A stretch of 64,000 nt of DNA from Streptomyces sp. HM190 (GCF_009857135.1 NZ_CP047318.1:2604001-2668000); one strand, 5' to 3'. Positions 7,490 through 17,165 are shown, counted from the first letter of the stretch. The notes: generated from the letters alone by a model not told the origin. Translations and numbers: made by a program.

Positions 7490-8416
7490 CTACGAGCACC
7501 ACCACAGGAAGCGCGTGCAGGTCTCCGAAGGGCTGGGGGTGGGCGTGGGCTTCGGGGTGGTGGGGTCCTGGTTCGGGGGGTCGGGGTCCTGGGGGGCGGA
7601 CTCGGCGGGGGGCGCGGCGGTGGGGCGGACCGAGGCGTTCGAGGCGGAACGATCCTTCGCCCCGTCCTCGGCCTCGGTGTCCTCGGTGTCCTCGTCGCCC
7701 CCGGACGTCCCGGACTCCGAGGCGGACGGCGAGGGCGAGTCGTCCGGCGACGTGCCGTCCGCGGCGGCCGTCCCGTGCACGGCGGCGCCGTCGTCGCCGG
7801 GGGCGCCGTCCGCCGCGTCGGCCGGCGACGGGGTGGCCGCGTCGTCCACGGACGCCGCGTTCGGGTGCGACGGCGGTGCCTCCATGCCGAGTTCGGCGAG
7901 GCTCAGTCCGCCCGCGGCGAGCACCAGCCCCGCCCCGACCAGCAGCACACGCTTGCGCCGGCGGCGGTGCGCGGCCGCCCGCCGGTCCCGCCGGGCGGCA
8001 CTGTCGCCGCGCTCGCGGCCCCTGGACCGGGACCGTGCGGCACGGCCGGCCCGGCGCCCGCCGACGTCCGCCCCACCGCCGACCGCGGGCACTTCACCGT
8101 CACGTTCGCGGGCTTCACCACGCTCGTTCGTTTCGCCGCGCCCGGCCGCTTCGACATGCTCGTCCGGTTCGCCGCGCCCGCCGGGACCGTCGTACTCGTA
8201 CGCTTCGCCACGCCCGTGCGCTTCGCCGTTCGCGTACGTTTCACCGTGCTCGTGCGTTTCGTCGCGTTCGTGCGCTTCGCCGCGTCCGTCCGTGGTGAAA
8301 TCGCCCGGCAGGGGCGATGCGCCCCTGTGCATCCGGCCGTCTTCGGCCGGTGCGCCGCACCCGGGACAGGCCAGGGCGCCGTTGAGGTGCCGTTGGCACG
8401 GGTGGCAGTAGTCCAT
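7490..8416 (-). CDS. SCO2400-like zinc-ribbon membrane-anchored protein
   Basis: A 308-residue protein beginning MDYCHPCQRHLNGALACPGCG, a four-cysteine zinc ribbon seen in Streptomyces SCO2400-type proteins. Next comes a low-complexity stretch (about residues 40-105) of degenerate repeats of the form GE-A/T-H/Y-x-R/H. A basic patch and one membrane segment (about 155-178, LLVGAGLVLAAGGLSLAEL) follow. The acidic Ser/Asp-rich region ends in a Pro/Thr tail with the closing motif TCTRFLWWC. I infer a single-pass protein with the ribbon and repeats inside and the tail outside. The function is unknown. It diverges from the dehydratase operon, with 247 bp between them. Confidence 0.75.
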   Translation of the reverse strand: MDYCHPCQRHLNGALACPGCGAPAEDGRMHRGASPLPGDFTTDGRGEAHERDETHEHGETYANGEAHGRGEAYEYDGPGGRGEPDEHVEAAGRGETNERGEARERDGEVPAVGGGADVGGRRAGRAARSRSRGRERGDSAARRDRRAAAHRRRRKRVLLVGAGLVLAAGGLSLAELGMEAPPSHPNAASVDDAATPSPADAADGAPGDDGAAVHGTAAADGTSPDDSPSPSASESGTSGGDEDTEDTEAEDGAKDRSASNASVRPTAAPPAESAPQDPDPPNQDPTTPKPTPTPSPSETCTRFLWWCS

Positions 8417-8571
8417 GACGCCGGAAGATTATGTGGCGCGCCGACGGCGTTCCCAGGCACCCTCGTGAAAGTTGTGTAGGAACCTCGTGTACTGGCCCGC
8501 CAGCACGGCTCAGGCCCTGATCACCGCCCACCTCCGGGACCCTCGTGACAGACCCTTGTGCGTTCGACCCA

Positions 8572-8601
8572 TTGACACTCGGAGCGGGTCGTCCTTACTG
8601 T
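8572..8601 (+). promoter_or_regulatory. Probable vegetative promoter of the dehydratase operon
   Basis: TTGACA (8572-8577) and TACTGT (8596-8601) are separated by 18 bases. The operator cluster at 8611-8638 lies immediately downstream, where a repressor would block transcription start. Confidence 0.6.
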
Positions 8602-8610
8602 CGCGCCAGC

Positions 8611-8638
8611 ATTTCGAACGAGCTTCGAAATTTCGAAC
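8611..8638. promoter_or_regulatory. Overlapping TTCGAA palindromes, candidate IclR operator
   Basis: The perfect 14-bp palindrome TTCGAAATTTCGAA occupies 8624-8637. A second inverted pair, ATTTCGAA (8611-8618) and TTCGAAAT (8624-8631), shares one arm with it. The cluster overlaps the expected start of transcription and lies 26-53 bp before the dehydratase start. Related sites occur at 5701, 10937 and 27734. Confidence 0.65.
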
Positions 8639-8663
8639 AGACCGATAAAGGACAGGGAGCACC

Positions 8664-9827
8664 GTGCGCATCACGGGAATCAGCACACACGTGGTCGGAA
8701 CGCCGTGGCGGAACCTGACCTACGTCCAGGTGCACACCGACGAGGGACTCACCGGCGTCGGCGAGACCCGCATGCTGGGCCACACCGACGCCCTGCTCGG
8801 CTACTTGCGCGAGGCAGAGGCCAACCACATTCTCGGGTCCGACCCGTTCGCTGTCGAGGACCTCGTCAAGCGGATGAAGTACGGCGACTACGGCCGGGCC
8901 GGCGAGATCGTGATGTCCGGCATCGCCGTCATCGAGATGGCCTGCTGGGACATCAAGGGCAAGGCCCTCGGCGTCCCGGTGTGGCAGCTGCTCGGCGGCA
9001 AGGTCACCGACAAGGTCAAGGCGTACGCGAACGGCTGGTACACCACGGAGCGCACGCCCGAGGCGTACCACAAGGCGGCGCGGGGCGTCATGGAGCGCGG
9101 TTACCGGGCGCTCAAGATCGACCCCTTCGGCACCGGCCACTTCGAGCTGGACCACGAGCAGAGCCTGTACGCCGTCTCGCTGATCGAGGCCGTGCGGGAC
9201 GCCATCGGGCCGGACGCCGAGCTGATGCTGGAGATGCACGGCCGGTTCTCCCCGTCCACCGCCGTCCGGCTGGCCAAGGAACTGGCCCCCTTCAAGCCCG
9301 CGTGGCTGGAGGAGCCGGTGCCGCCGGAGAACCTGAAGGCGCTGGAGAAGGTCGCGGCCAAGGTGGACATGCCGATCGCCACGGGTGAGCGCATCCACGA
9401 CCGGATCGAGTTCCGCGAGCTCTTCGAGAGCCAGGCCGTCGACATCATCCAGCCGGACGTCGGCCACATCGGCGGCATCTGGGAGACCCGCAAGCTGGCC
9501 GCGACCGCCGAGACCCACTACATGCTGGTCGCGCCGCACAACGTGGGCGGCCCGGTGCTGACCGCCGCCTCGCTCCAGGTCGGCTTCACCGCGCCGAACT
9601 TCAAGATCCTGGAGCACTTCAACGACTTCGCGGACGCCGACATCAAGAAGGTCATCAAGGGCGCCCCGCAGGTCGACCCCGAGGACGGCTGCTTCCACCT
9701 GTCGCACGAGCCGGGCCTCGGCGTCGAGCTGGACGTGGACGCGGCGGCGGAGTTCCCGCAGCAGCAGGCCCGGTTCGACCTGTGGGCCGAGGGCTGGGAG
9801 CAGCGCAAGCCCAAGGGGACCAAGTGA
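8664..9827 (+). CDS. Galactonate dehydratase-like enzyme, mandelate racemase/enolase superfamily
   Basis: A 387-residue enzyme of the enolase superfamily. It should abstract the alpha proton of a sugar acid and lose water to give a 2-keto-3-deoxy sugar acid. Metal and catalytic residues appear in order: E190-x-H192 (LEMHGR), E216 (EEPVPPE), E242 (GER), D265 (QPDVGH) and H292 (APHN). Allowing a constant +7 offset, these line up with the residues I recall for E. coli DgoD. The start is GTG at 8664, with AGGGAG 6-7 bases upstream. It is followed with GTGA overlap by a zinc alcohol dehydrogenase. The stereochemistry of the substrate (galactonate, mannonate or a pentonate) cannot be read from sequence alone. 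Confidence 0.82.
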   Translation: MRITGISTHVVGTPWRNLTYVQVHTDEGLTGVGETRMLGHTDALLGYLREAEANHILGSDPFAVEDLVKRMKYGDYGRAGEIVMSGIAVIEMACWDIKGKALGVPVWQLLGGKVTDKVKAYANGWYTTERTPEAYHKAARGVMERGYRALKIDPFGTGHFELDHEQSLYAVSLIEAVRDAIGPDAELMLEMHGRFSPSTAVRLAKELAPFKPAWLEEPVPPENLKALEKVAAKVDMPIATGERIHDRIEFRELFESQAVDIIQPDVGHIGGIWETRKLAATAETHYMLVAPHNVGGPVLTAASLQVGFTAPNFKILEHFNDFADADIKKVIKGAPQVDPEDGCFHLSHEPGLGVELDVDAAAEFPQQQARFDLWAEGWEQRKPKGTK

Positions 9828-10846
9828 CGAACTCGCCCGACGCGGCCACCGCCGTCGTCATCGAGGCTCCGGGCGAGCACCGGCTCGTCCCGCACGAGCC
9901 CCGGCAGCCCGCGGCGGGCGAGGCGCTGGTCCGTGTCCACGCCTCCGGGATCTGCGGCAGCGACCGCGAGGTCTACCAGGGCAACAGGCCCGAGGGATAC
10001 GTCCGTTACCCCCTCGTTCCGGGCCACGAGTGGTCCGGGACGGTGGTCTCCGTCGGCGACGGCGTTCCTTCAACTCTTGTAGGACGCAAGGTCGTCGGCG
10101 AGGGCTTCCGGAACTGCCAGGTGTGCGACCGCTGCCACGCGGGCGAGACCACGCTGTGTTCGGCGGGGTACGAGGAGACCGGCTTCACCCAGCCGGGCGC
10201 CATGGCCACCACGCTGACGCTTCCCGCCCGCTTGCTGCACGTTCTTCCGGACGACTGCGATCTGACGGCGGCGGCGCTGCTGGAGCCGGCCGCGTGCATC
10301 GCGGCGGCGGCGCTCAAGGCCAACGCGGTCCCCGGGGAGCGGGTGGCCGTCGTGGGCACCGGCACGCTCGGCATGTTCGCCGTTCAGTTCTTGAAGGCGG
10401 CCTCACCGGCCGAGCTGCTCGTCGTGGGCACCCGTCCGGACCGTGCGGAACTGTCCCGGCGGTTCGGTGCCTCGGACTTCCGTACGAAGGACGAGGAACT
10501 GCCCGGCGACTTCGACGTCGTCATCGAGACCGCCGGTTCCGCGGACGCGGCGGTCACCGCCGCCGCCCTGCTGCGGCGCGGCGGACGGCTGGTCCTGACG
10601 GGCATCCCGGCGTCGGGCGCGGACGGGCTGGACCCGACGGACCTCGTCGTGCGGCAGCTGGAGGTGCACACCGTGTTCGGGGCACCGCCGGACGCCTGGG
10701 CGCACACGGTGCGGGTCTTCGGGGCCGGGCTCCTCGACCCGCTGCCGCTCGTCACGCACGAGCTGCCGCTGCACGAGTTCCCGGAGGCCATCGAGCTGGT
10801 GGGGTCCGGTGACCCGAAGATCGGAAAGGTCCTCCTGCGGCCATGA
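9824..10846 (+). CDS. Zinc-dependent alcohol dehydrogenase (sugar/polyol dehydrogenase type)
   Basis: A 340-residue medium-chain dehydrogenase of normal length. Catalytic zinc ligands are C44 (GICGSD) and H68-E69 (GHEW). The structural zinc site is C98-x2-C101-x2-C104-x7-C112, complete. The NAD(P) motif GTGTLGMFAV is near residue 170. The GTG at 9824 overlaps the dehydratase stop (GTGA), so the two proteins are translationally coupled and should act in one route, for example oxidation of a sugar or of a deoxy-keto sugar acid. A 13-bp hairpin follows at 10861. The protein is closest in appearance to the threonine/sorbitol dehydrogenase branch; the substrate is inferred only from context. Confidence 0.85.
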   Translation: MTNSPDAATAVVIEAPGEHRLVPHEPRQPAAGEALVRVHASGICGSDREVYQGNRPEGYVRYPLVPGHEWSGTVVSVGDGVPSTLVGRKVVGEGFRNCQVCDRCHAGETTLCSAGYEETGFTQPGAMATTLTLPARLLHVLPDDCDLTAAALLEPAACIAAAALKANAVPGERVAVVGTGTLGMFAVQFLKAASPAELLVVGTRPDRAELSRRFGASDFRTKDEELPGDFDVVIETAGSADAAVTAAALLRRGGRLVLTGIPASGADGLDPTDLVVRQLEVHTVFGAPPDAWAHTVRVFGAGLLDPLPLVTHELPLHEFPEAIELVGSGDPKIGKVLLRP

Positions 10847-10860
10847 CACACCCCTGAGCC

Positions 10861-10902
10861 GTACGCCGGTACGGGGTACCTGACGACGTCGTGCCGGCGT
10901 AC
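10861..10902 (+). terminator. Hairpin terminator after the dehydratase-dehydrogenase pair
   Basis: GTACGCCGGTACG (10861-10873) pairs with CGTGCCGGCGTAC (10890-10902), 13 pairs including one G-T wobble, with a 16-nt loop. It separates the pair from the next gene, which has its own operator-like site. Confidence 0.6.
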
Positions 10903-10936
10903 ACCCAAGATCTCTGTGCGAAGAGCCGCGAACCTC

Positions 10937-10952
10937 GTCCGAAATATCGAAC
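10937..10952. promoter_or_regulatory. TTCGAAAT-type operator upstream of the TIM-barrel-like gene
   Basis: GTCCGAAATATCGAAC differs at two positions from the perfect 16-bp form GTTCGAAATTTCGAAC. It lies 15-30 bp before the GTG at 10967, suggesting shared control with the operon at 8664. Confidence 0.55.
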
Positions 10953-10966
10953 CTGAAGGACAGCTT

Positions 10967-11935
10967 GTGACCGACACCACCGCTTCGGCGCCGCGCCGGC
11001 CCGGCGAGCAGGCGCTCGCCGCACTCGGCCTGAACGCGCCCGCTCTCGACCCCGCCGACGCCTCTCCGCACACCTTCCCGGGCGGCGGCCGCTGGCGCAC
11101 CGAGGTCCCCTCCGTGGAGGGGCCGGAGGCGCTCGCCGTGGTCCTCAAGGAAGCCTCGCGGCTCGATGTGCCGATCCACCGGATCAGCCAGGGCAGCGGT
11201 GTCTGGATGCTCACCGACGCCGAGATCACCGAGATGGTGGAGGCGACGGCCGAACGCGACATCGAGCTCTGCCTGTTCACCGGGCCGCGCGGCACGTGGG
11301 ACATCGGCGGCTCCACCCGTACCGACTCCCGGGGCGCCGGTCTGCGCGCCCGCGGCCACGACGCGGTCGCCGGCTGCGTGGAGGACGCCGTGCGTGCGAC
11401 CGAGCTGGGCGTGAAGTGCCTGCTCGTCGCCGACGAGGGCGTGCTCTGGACGCTGCACCGCGCCCGTGAGGCGGGCATCCTGCCGGCCGACACCACCTTC
11501 AAGGTCTCGGCGCTCATCGGCCCGGTGAACCCGACCGCGTACGCCGTGTACGAGAATCTGGGCGGCGACTCGATCAACGTGCCGAGCGACCTGACGCTCG
11601 ATCACCTCACCGAGATCCGGCGGGTGTCGGGCGCCCCGATGGACATGTACATCGAAGCCCCCGACGACCTCGGCGGCTACGTGCGGATGTACGAGGTCGC
11701 CGAGTTGATCCGGCGCGGAGCGCCGATCTACCTGAAGTTCGGCCTGTCCAAGGCGCCCGGGATCTACCCCTACGGGCACCACATGCGCGATCTGACGCTG
11801 TCCACCGCCAAGGAGCGGGTGCGGCGCGGTCGGCTCGCCCTGGACCTCCTGGCGCGGCACGGTGCGGACGGCGACATGGCGCCGCTCGGCTCGCGTCTGC
11901 CGGGAGAGCTGAAGCGATTTTGTCATCCCGCATAA
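10967..11935 (+). CDS. U32-peptidase-like or TIM-barrel protein of unknown function
   Basis: A 322-residue cytoplasmic protein that I cannot assign firmly. The alternating strand-helix pattern ([34 protein letters not shown]) and the PRGTWDIGG and [11 protein letters not shown] segments suggest a TIM barrel. It resembles Streptomyces proteins annotated as U32-family peptidases. The GTG at 10967 is used because AAGGA stands 8 bases upstream. It lies between the dehydratase pair and the ChvE-type importer and shares their putative operator, so a role in sugar-acid breakdown is possible. No aldolase for a 2-keto-3-deoxy acid is otherwise visible nearby. That enzymatic role is speculation. Confidence 0.5.
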   Translation: MTDTTASAPRRPGEQALAALGLNAPALDPADASPHTFPGGGRWRTEVPSVEGPEALAVVLKEASRLDVPIHRISQGSGVWMLTDAEITEMVEATAERDIELCLFTGPRGTWDIGGSTRTDSRGAGLRARGHDAVAGCVEDAVRATELGVKCLLVADEGVLWTLHRAREAGILPADTTFKVSALIGPVNPTAYAVYENLGGDSINVPSDLTLDHLTEIRRVSGAPMDMYIEAPDDLGGYVRMYEVAELIRRGAPIYLKFGLSKAPGIYPYGHHMRDLTLSTAKERVRRGRLALDLLARHGADGDMAPLGSRLPGELKRFCHPA

Positions 11936-11956
11936 CGAACCGGCCAACTGTCTTCA

Positions 11957-12052
11957 CAGAAGAAGACGCAGTCCCACAGAATCCCCCACATCTTCTTCTG
12001 GCGTTCCTTCGGCTCCTCCCTCGCTCGCGAAGCGCCGTCCTCACCGCCAGAA
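11957..12052 (+). promoter_or_regulatory. Two mutually exclusive stem-loops before the importer operon
   Basis: CAGAAGAAGA (11957-11966) pairs perfectly with TCTTCTTCTG (11991-12000). TTCTGGCG (11996-12003) pairs perfectly with CGCCAGAA (12045-12052). The segment 11996-12000 is common to both stems, so only one can form. The pair lies between the TIM-barrel gene and the binding-protein start and could act as an attenuator or processing element. Confidence 0.4.
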
Positions 12053-12086
12053 CGTTCCAGGCACCAAGACATCAAGGATGATGATC

Positions 12087-13199
12087 ATGCGCACTCGTCG
12101 AGCCGCACTCACCGCCATAGCCTCCGCCGCCTCCCTGGCCCTGACCCTGTCCGCCTGCGGTCAGAGCGGTGAGGGCGGCAGCAAGGAGGAGGGTGGCAGC
12201 ACCAAGGGCGCCACCATCGGCATCGCGATGCCGACCAAGTCCTCCGAGCGGTGGATCGCGGACGGCAACAACGTCGTCTCCAACCTGGAGAAGATGGGCT
12301 ACAAGACCAAGCTGGTCTACGGCGAGGACGACCCCGATCAGCAGGTCGGCCAGATCGAGAACCTGATCACCCAGGGCGTGAAGGCCCTCATCGTCGCCGC
12401 CATCGACAACAAGTCGATGAACAACGTGCTGCAGCAGGCCAAGGACGCCGACATCCCGGTCATCTCCTACGACCGCCTGATCCTCGGCACGAAGAACGTC
12501 GACTACTACGCCTCCTTCGACAACGAGAAGGTCGGCGAGCTCCAGGGCGACTACATCGTCAGCAAGCTCGGCCTGAAGGACGGCTCCAAGAAGGGCCCGT
12601 TCAACGTCGAGCTGTTCGCCGGCTCCAACGACGACAACAACACCCGCTACTTCTTCCAGGGCGCGATGAACGTCCTGCAGCCCTACATCGACAAGAAGCA
12701 GCTCGTCGTCAAGTCCGGCCAGACCGAGCTCACCCAGGTCACCACCCTGCGCTGGGACGGCGGCACCGCCCAGAAGCGCATGGACGACATCCTGACCTCC
12801 ACGTACAAGAGCGACCGGGTCGACGCGGTCCTCTCCCCCTACGACGGCATCTCCATCGGCATCCTCTCCGCGCTGAAGTCGGACGACTACGGCTCCAAGA
12901 GCAAGCCGCTGCCGATCGTCACCGGCCAGGACGCCGAGGTCGCCTCGGTGAAGTCGATCATCGCCGACGAGCAGTCCATGACCGTCTACAAGGACACCCG
13001 TGAACTCGCCAAGGTGGCCTCGAACATGGTCGACGCGCTGCTGAACAAGAAGAAGCCCGAGGTCAACGACACCAAGACCTACGACAACGGCTCCAAGGTC
13101 GTGCCGGCGTACCTGCTGGAGCCGGTCAGCGTGGACAAGGCCAACTACAAGGAGGCCGTCGTCGACTCCGGCTACATCAAGGAGAGCGACCTCAAGTAA
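12087..13199 (+). CDS. Multiple-monosaccharide-binding lipoprotein, ChvE type
   Basis: A 370-residue RbsB-fold sugar-binding lipoprotein. The signal peptide has a lipobox LSAC with Cys24. The mature protein carries [27 protein letters not shown] and [20 protein letters not shown], all conserved in ChvE/XylF-type proteins that bind xylose, arabinose, galactose, glucose and fucose. Three ATGs cluster at 12078, 12081 and 12087. The last is preferred because AAGG (12074-12077) is then about 9 bases upstream, whereas the first two nearly touch it. It is followed by its ATPase after 38 bases and permease with ATGA overlap. Lysine and aspartate content is high, as usual for exported binding proteins. 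Confidence 0.88.
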   Translation: MRTRRAALTAIASAASLALTLSACGQSGEGGSKEEGGSTKGATIGIAMPTKSSERWIADGNNVVSNLEKMGYKTKLVYGEDDPDQQVGQIENLITQGVKALIVAAIDNKSMNNVLQQAKDADIPVISYDRLILGTKNVDYYASFDNEKVGELQGDYIVSKLGLKDGSKKGPFNVELFAGSNDDNNTRYFFQGAMNVLQPYIDKKQLVVKSGQTELTQVTTLRWDGGTAQKRMDDILTSTYKSDRVDAVLSPYDGISIGILSALKSDDYGSKSKPLPIVTGQDAEVASVKSIIADEQSMTVYKDTRELAKVASNMVDALLNKKKPEVNDTKTYDNGSKVVPAYLLEPVSVDKANYKEAVVDSGYIKESDLK

Positions 13200-13237
13200 T
13201 CCGGCGGATCCCGAACCACTGATTGGAAGGCACGACC

Positions 13238-14788
13238 ATGGCGGGACCCGTCCTGGAAATGCGCTCGATCGTCAAGACCTTTCCCGGCGTCAAAGCGCTG
13301 TCGGACGTCACCCTGACCGTCCAGCAGGGCGAGGTCCATGCCATCTGCGGTGAGAACGGCGCGGGCAAGTCGACCCTCATGAAGGTCCTCTCCGGCGTCC
13401 ACCCGCACGGCAGCTACGAGGGGGACATCCTCTTCGAGGGCGCGACCTGCGAGTTCAAGGACATCAGGGCCAGCGAGCAGCACGGCATCGTGATCATCCA
13501 CCAGGAGCTGGCCCTGGTGCCCTACCTCTCCATCGCGGAGAACATCTTCCTCGGCAACGAGCACGCCACGCGCGGGTTCATCAGCTGGACCGAGACGCTG
13601 AAGCACGCGACCGAGCTGCTGCGCCGCGTCGGCCTCGACGAGCACCCGGACACCCGGGTCGCCGACATCGGGGTGGGCAAGCAGCAGCTCGTCGAGATCG
13701 CCAAGGCGCTGTCGAAGAAGGTGAAGCTGCTCATCCTGGATGAGCCGACCGCCGCCCTGAACGACGAGGACAGCGGCAAGCTCCTGGACCTGATCCTGGA
13801 GCTGAAGAAGCAGGGCATCACCTCGATCATCATCTCGCACAAGCTGAACGAGATCCGCAGGGTCGCGGACTCGGTGACGATCATCCGCGACGGGCAGACC
13901 ATCGAGACCCTCGATGTGAAGTCGGCGGAGACCACCGAGGACCGGATCATCAGCGGGATGGTCGGCCGGGACCTGGAGCACCGCTTCCCGGAGCGCACGC
14001 CGCACGAGCCCGAGGAGGGCGCGGCCCCCGCGCTGGAGATCCGCAACTGGACCGTGCACCACCCGATCGACCAGCAGCGCAAGGTGGTCGACGACGTGTC
14101 GCTCCACGTGCGGCGCGGCGAGATCGTCGGTATCGCCGGGCTCATGGGCGCAGGCCGCACCGAACTCGCGATGAGCGTCTTCGGGCGGACGTACGGCCGG
14201 TACACGGCCGGCACGGTCCTCAAGGACGGCCGGGAGATCCGGACGAAGACCGTCCCCGAGGCGGTGCGCAACGGCATCGCCTACGTCACCGAGGACCGCA
14301 AGCACTACGGCCTCAACCTCATCGACACCATCAACCGGAACATCTCGCTCAGCGCGCTGGGCAAGGTCGCCAAGCGGGGTGTGGTCGACGAGCACGGGGA
14401 GCGTCAGGTCGCCGAGGGCTTCCGCAAGTCCATGAACATCAAGGCGCCGACCGTCTTCGAACCGGTGGGCAAGCTGTCCGGCGGCAACCAGCAGAAGGTC
14501 GTCCTCAGCAAGTGGATCTTCGCGGGGCCGGACGTGCTGATCCTGGACGAGCCGACGCGCGGAATCGACGTCGGCGCCAAGTACGAGATCTACACGGTCA
14601 TCGACAAACTGGCCGCCGAGGGCAAAGCGGTCGTCTTCATCTCCTCCGAGCTGCCGGAACTGCTCGGGATGTGCGACCGCATCTACACCATGGCCGCAGG
14701 GCGGCTGACAGGTGAGTTCCCGCGTGCCGAGGCCACGCAGGAGTCGCTGATGCGTCAGATGACGAAGGACAAAGAGGTAACCCGATGA
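13238..14788 (+). CDS. Multiple-monosaccharide ABC transporter ATP-binding protein, GguA/XylG type
   Basis: A 516-residue tandem ATPase. The first domain has Walker [10 protein letters not shown] at residues 38-46 and Walker [12 protein letters not shown]. The second has the family's degenerate P-loop [10 protein letters not shown], signature LSGGNQQKV and Walker [13 protein letters not shown]. Sequence features such as [10 protein letters not shown] place it with GguA/MmsA rather than RbsA. The ATG at 13238 is chosen with GGAAGG at 13225-13230; an in-frame TTG at 13223 would sit inside that ribosome site. It drives the permease encoded immediately downstream with a 4-base overlap. Confidence 0.9.
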   Translation: MAGPVLEMRSIVKTFPGVKALSDVTLTVQQGEVHAICGENGAGKSTLMKVLSGVHPHGSYEGDILFEGATCEFKDIRASEQHGIVIIHQELALVPYLSIAENIFLGNEHATRGFISWTETLKHATELLRRVGLDEHPDTRVADIGVGKQQLVEIAKALSKKVKLLILDEPTAALNDEDSGKLLDLILELKKQGITSIIISHKLNEIRRVADSVTIIRDGQTIETLDVKSAETTEDRIISGMVGRDLEHRFPERTPHEPEEGAAPALEIRNWTVHHPIDQQRKVVDDVSLHVRRGEIVGIAGLMGAGRTELAMSVFGRTYGRYTAGTVLKDGREIRTKTVPEAVRNGIAYVTEDRKHYGLNLIDTINRNISLSALGKVAKRGVVDEHGERQVAEGFRKSMNIKAPTVFEPVGKLSGGNQQKVVLSKWIFAGPDVLILDEPTRGIDVGAKYEIYTVIDKLAAEGKAVVFISSELPELLGMCDRIYTMAAGRLTGEFPRAEATQESLMRQMTKDKEVTR

Positions 14789-16029
14789 GCACGGAAGTGA
14801 CCGCCAAGAGCCCGGCCCCCGCGCCGCCCGGCAAGAGCGGGGCGGCGGCGGGCGGGGGTCTGCTCCAGCTGATGCTGGACGGCCTGCGCCGCAACATGCG
14901 TCAGTACGGCATGCTGATCGCCCTCGGCCTGATCGTGGCGCTGTTCGCGGTGTGGACCGACGGTGACCTGCTGCTGCCGCGCAACGTCTCGAACCTGGTG
15001 CTGCAGAACAGCTACATCCTGATCCTCGCGATCGGCATGATGCTGGTCATCATCTCCGGGCACATCGACCTCTCCGTGGGTTCGCTGACCGCGTTCATCG
15101 GGTCGATCGCCGCGGTGTTCATGGTCAACAACGACATCCCGTGGCCGCTGGCCGTGGTGCTCTGTCTGGCCGTGGGCGCCGTCGCGGGAGCCGCGCAGGG
15201 GTTCTTCATCGCGTATCTCGGGATACCGTCGTTCATCGTGACCCTGGCGGGCATGCTCGTCTTCCGCGGTCTCACCGAGATCTTCCTGGAGGGCCAGACC
15301 CTCGGCCCGTTCCCCGAGGGCCTGCAGAAGGTCGCCAACGGCTTCCTGCCCGAGGTCGGCCCGGAGACGAACTACCACAACCTGACGCTGCTGCTGGGCT
15401 TCGCCCTCATCGCGTTCGTGGTGATCCAGGAGTTCCGGGACCGGCGCCGGCAGCAGGAGTTCGCGCTCGACGTGCCGCCGATGAACCTGTTCGTCCTCAA
15501 GCTCGTCGCGATCGCCGCCGCGCTGCTCGTGGTCACCATGCTGCTCGCCAGCTACAAGGGCGCCCCGATCGTGCTGCTGATCCTCGGCGCGCTGGTCGTC
15601 GGCTTCGGCTACGTGATGCGCAACGCGATCATCGGCCGCCACATCTACGCCATCGGCGGCAACCTGCCCGCGGCGAAGCTGTCCGGTGTGAAGGACAAGA
15701 AGGTCGTCTTCCTGATCTTCCTGAACATGGGCATGCTCGCGGCGCTCGCGGGTCTGGTCTTCGCCGCCCGCTTCAACGCCGCCTCGCCGAAGGCGGGCCT
15801 CAACTTCGAACTGGAGGCGATCGCGGCGTCGTTCATCGGCGGCGCGTCGATGAGCGGCGGTGTCGGCACCGTCCTCGGCGCGATCATCGGTGGTCTCGTC
15901 CTCGGTGTCCTCAACAACGGCATGAACCTGGTCGGCATCGGCACCGACTGGCAGCAGGTCATCAAGGGCATGGTGCTGCTGGCGGCGGTCGGCTTCGACG
16001 TGTGGAACAAGCGCAAGGGCGGTTCCTGA
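14785..16029 (+). CDS. Multiple-monosaccharide ABC transporter permease, GguB/XylH type
   Basis: A 414-residue inner-membrane protein with about ten membrane segments. [16 protein letters not shown] near residue 92 is the CUT2 permease signature, and [19 protein letters not shown] in the second half is the ATPase-contact region. It has the larger central insert (about residues 185-260) typical of GguB/XylH compared with RbsC. This single permease forms a homodimer, unlike the two-permease importer at 822-2974. A strong hairpin terminator follows 12 bases after the stop. Confidence 0.9.
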   Translation: MSTEVTAKSPAPAPPGKSGAAAGGGLLQLMLDGLRRNMRQYGMLIALGLIVALFAVWTDGDLLLPRNVSNLVLQNSYILILAIGMMLVIISGHIDLSVGSLTAFIGSIAAVFMVNNDIPWPLAVVLCLAVGAVAGAAQGFFIAYLGIPSFIVTLAGMLVFRGLTEIFLEGQTLGPFPEGLQKVANGFLPEVGPETNYHNLTLLLGFALIAFVVIQEFRDRRRQQEFALDVPPMNLFVLKLVAIAAALLVVTMLLASYKGAPIVLLILGALVVGFGYVMRNAIIGRHIYAIGGNLPAAKLSGVKDKKVVFLIFLNMGMLAALAGLVFAARFNAASPKAGLNFELEAIAASFIGGASMSGGVGTVLGAIIGGLVLGVLNNGMNLVGIGTDWQQVIKGMVLLAAVGFDVWNKRKGGS

Positions 16030-16040
16030 CGGAACCCGCA

Positions 16041-16072
16041 AGGGGGGCCTCGCCTGCGGGCGGGGCCCCCCT
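16041..16072 (+). terminator. Hairpin terminator after the GguAB-type operon
   Basis: AGGGGGGCC (16041-16049) pairs with GGCCCCCCT (16064-16072), and an inner CGCC/GGCG pair extends the stem. Two more T residues follow. The next gene starts only 22 bases later, so read-through may still occur. Confidence 0.7.
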
Positions 16073-16093
16073 TTCCCGTGAGAGGAGCATCCG

Positions 16094-17140
16094 GTGAAGG
16101 AAGTCTTCGGCAAGCTCGCCGACGGCACCGAGATCCACCGCTGGTCGCTGGAGAACGGCGGCACACGACTGCGGGTCCTGTCGTACGGCGGGATCGTGCA
16201 GTCCCTGGAGGTCCCCGACCGCGAGGGCCGGTACGCGAACGTCTCCCTCGGCTTCGCCACCGTCGAGGAGTACGTCGCCGGCTCCCCCTACTTCGGCGCG
16301 CTGATCGGCCGGTACGGCAACCGCGTCGGCGGGGGCCGGTTCACCCTCGACGGCACGGCGTACGAGCTGTCCGTCAACGACGGCGGCAACAGCCTGCACG
16401 GCGGCGCCGACGGCTTCGACAAGGCGGTGTGGGACGTCGAACCGTTCGCTCGGGACACGGACGTGGGCCTGCGTCTGACCCGCACCAGCCCCGACGGCGA
16501 GATGGGCTACCCCGGCACCCTGCGGACCGCGGTCACCTACACCCTCACCGAGCAGGGCGACTGGCGCATCGACTACGAGGCCACCACCGACCGGCCGACC
16601 GTCGTCAACCTCACCAGCCACGTCTACTGGAACCTCGCCGGCGAGGGCAGCGGCTCCGCCCACGGCCACGAGCTGGAGATCGCCGCCTCCCGCTACACGC
16701 CCGTCGACGCCGGCCTCATCCCCACCGGTGAACCGGCCGAGGTGGCGGGCACACCGTTCGACTTCCGTCGGGCCAAGCCGATCGGCGCGGACGTCCGCAC
16801 CCGCGACCAGCAGCTGCTGTACGCCAAGGGGTTCGACCACAACTGGGTGCTCGACAAGGGGCGGACGGATCTCCCGGAGCGGGCGGCGACCCTGCGCGAC
16901 CCGTCCTCCGGCCGCACCCTGACGATCTCCACGACCGAGCCGGGGCTGCAGTTCTACTCGGGGAACTTCCTCGACGGCACGCTCGCCGGACCGTCGGGGC
17001 GGATCTACCGCCAGGGCGACGCCGTGTGCCTGGAGACCCAGCACTTCCCGGACTCGCCGAACAAGCCGGCGTATCCCTCGACGGTGCTCCGGCCGGGGCG
17101 GACGTACCGCTCGACGACGGTCCACTCGTTCGGCACCTGA
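16094..17140 (+). CDS. galM: Aldose 1-epimerase (mutarotase)
   Basis: A 348-residue galactose mutarotase-like protein. It interconverts alpha and beta anomers of free aldoses, which speeds use of sugars that enter unphosphorylated. Conserved segments include GALIGRYGNRV, SPDGEMGYPG, the catalytic histidine in TSHVYWNL and the catalytic glutamate in CLETQHFPDSPN. The start is GTG at 16094 with GAGGAG six bases upstream. It follows the multi-sugar importer, from which it is separated only by a hairpin, and so is probably expressed at least partly with it. Confidence 0.93.
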   Translation: MKEVFGKLADGTEIHRWSLENGGTRLRVLSYGGIVQSLEVPDREGRYANVSLGFATVEEYVAGSPYFGALIGRYGNRVGGGRFTLDGTAYELSVNDGGNSLHGGADGFDKAVWDVEPFARDTDVGLRLTRTSPDGEMGYPGTLRTAVTYTLTEQGDWRIDYEATTDRPTVVNLTSHVYWNLAGEGSGSAHGHELEIAASRYTPVDAGLIPTGEPAEVAGTPFDFRRAKPIGADVRTRDQQLLYAKGFDHNWVLDKGRTDLPERAATLRDPSSGRTLTISTTEPGLQFYSGNFLDGTLAGPSGRIYRQGDAVCLETQHFPDSPNKPAYPSTVLRPGRTYRSTTVHSFGT

Positions 17141-17165
17141 CGACGGTGACGCACAGGTTCTTCAC

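Noticed and set aside
8611..8638. A tRNA T-arm suggested by the TTCGAA sequence
   Set aside because: No cloverleaf or acceptor stem can be built around it. The sequence is a symmetric operator-like palindrome next to a promoter.
13172..16260. Long antisense frames opposite the GguAB-type importer genes
   Set aside because: They are shadows of the P-loop and permease genes, with no ribosome sites or recognisable domains.
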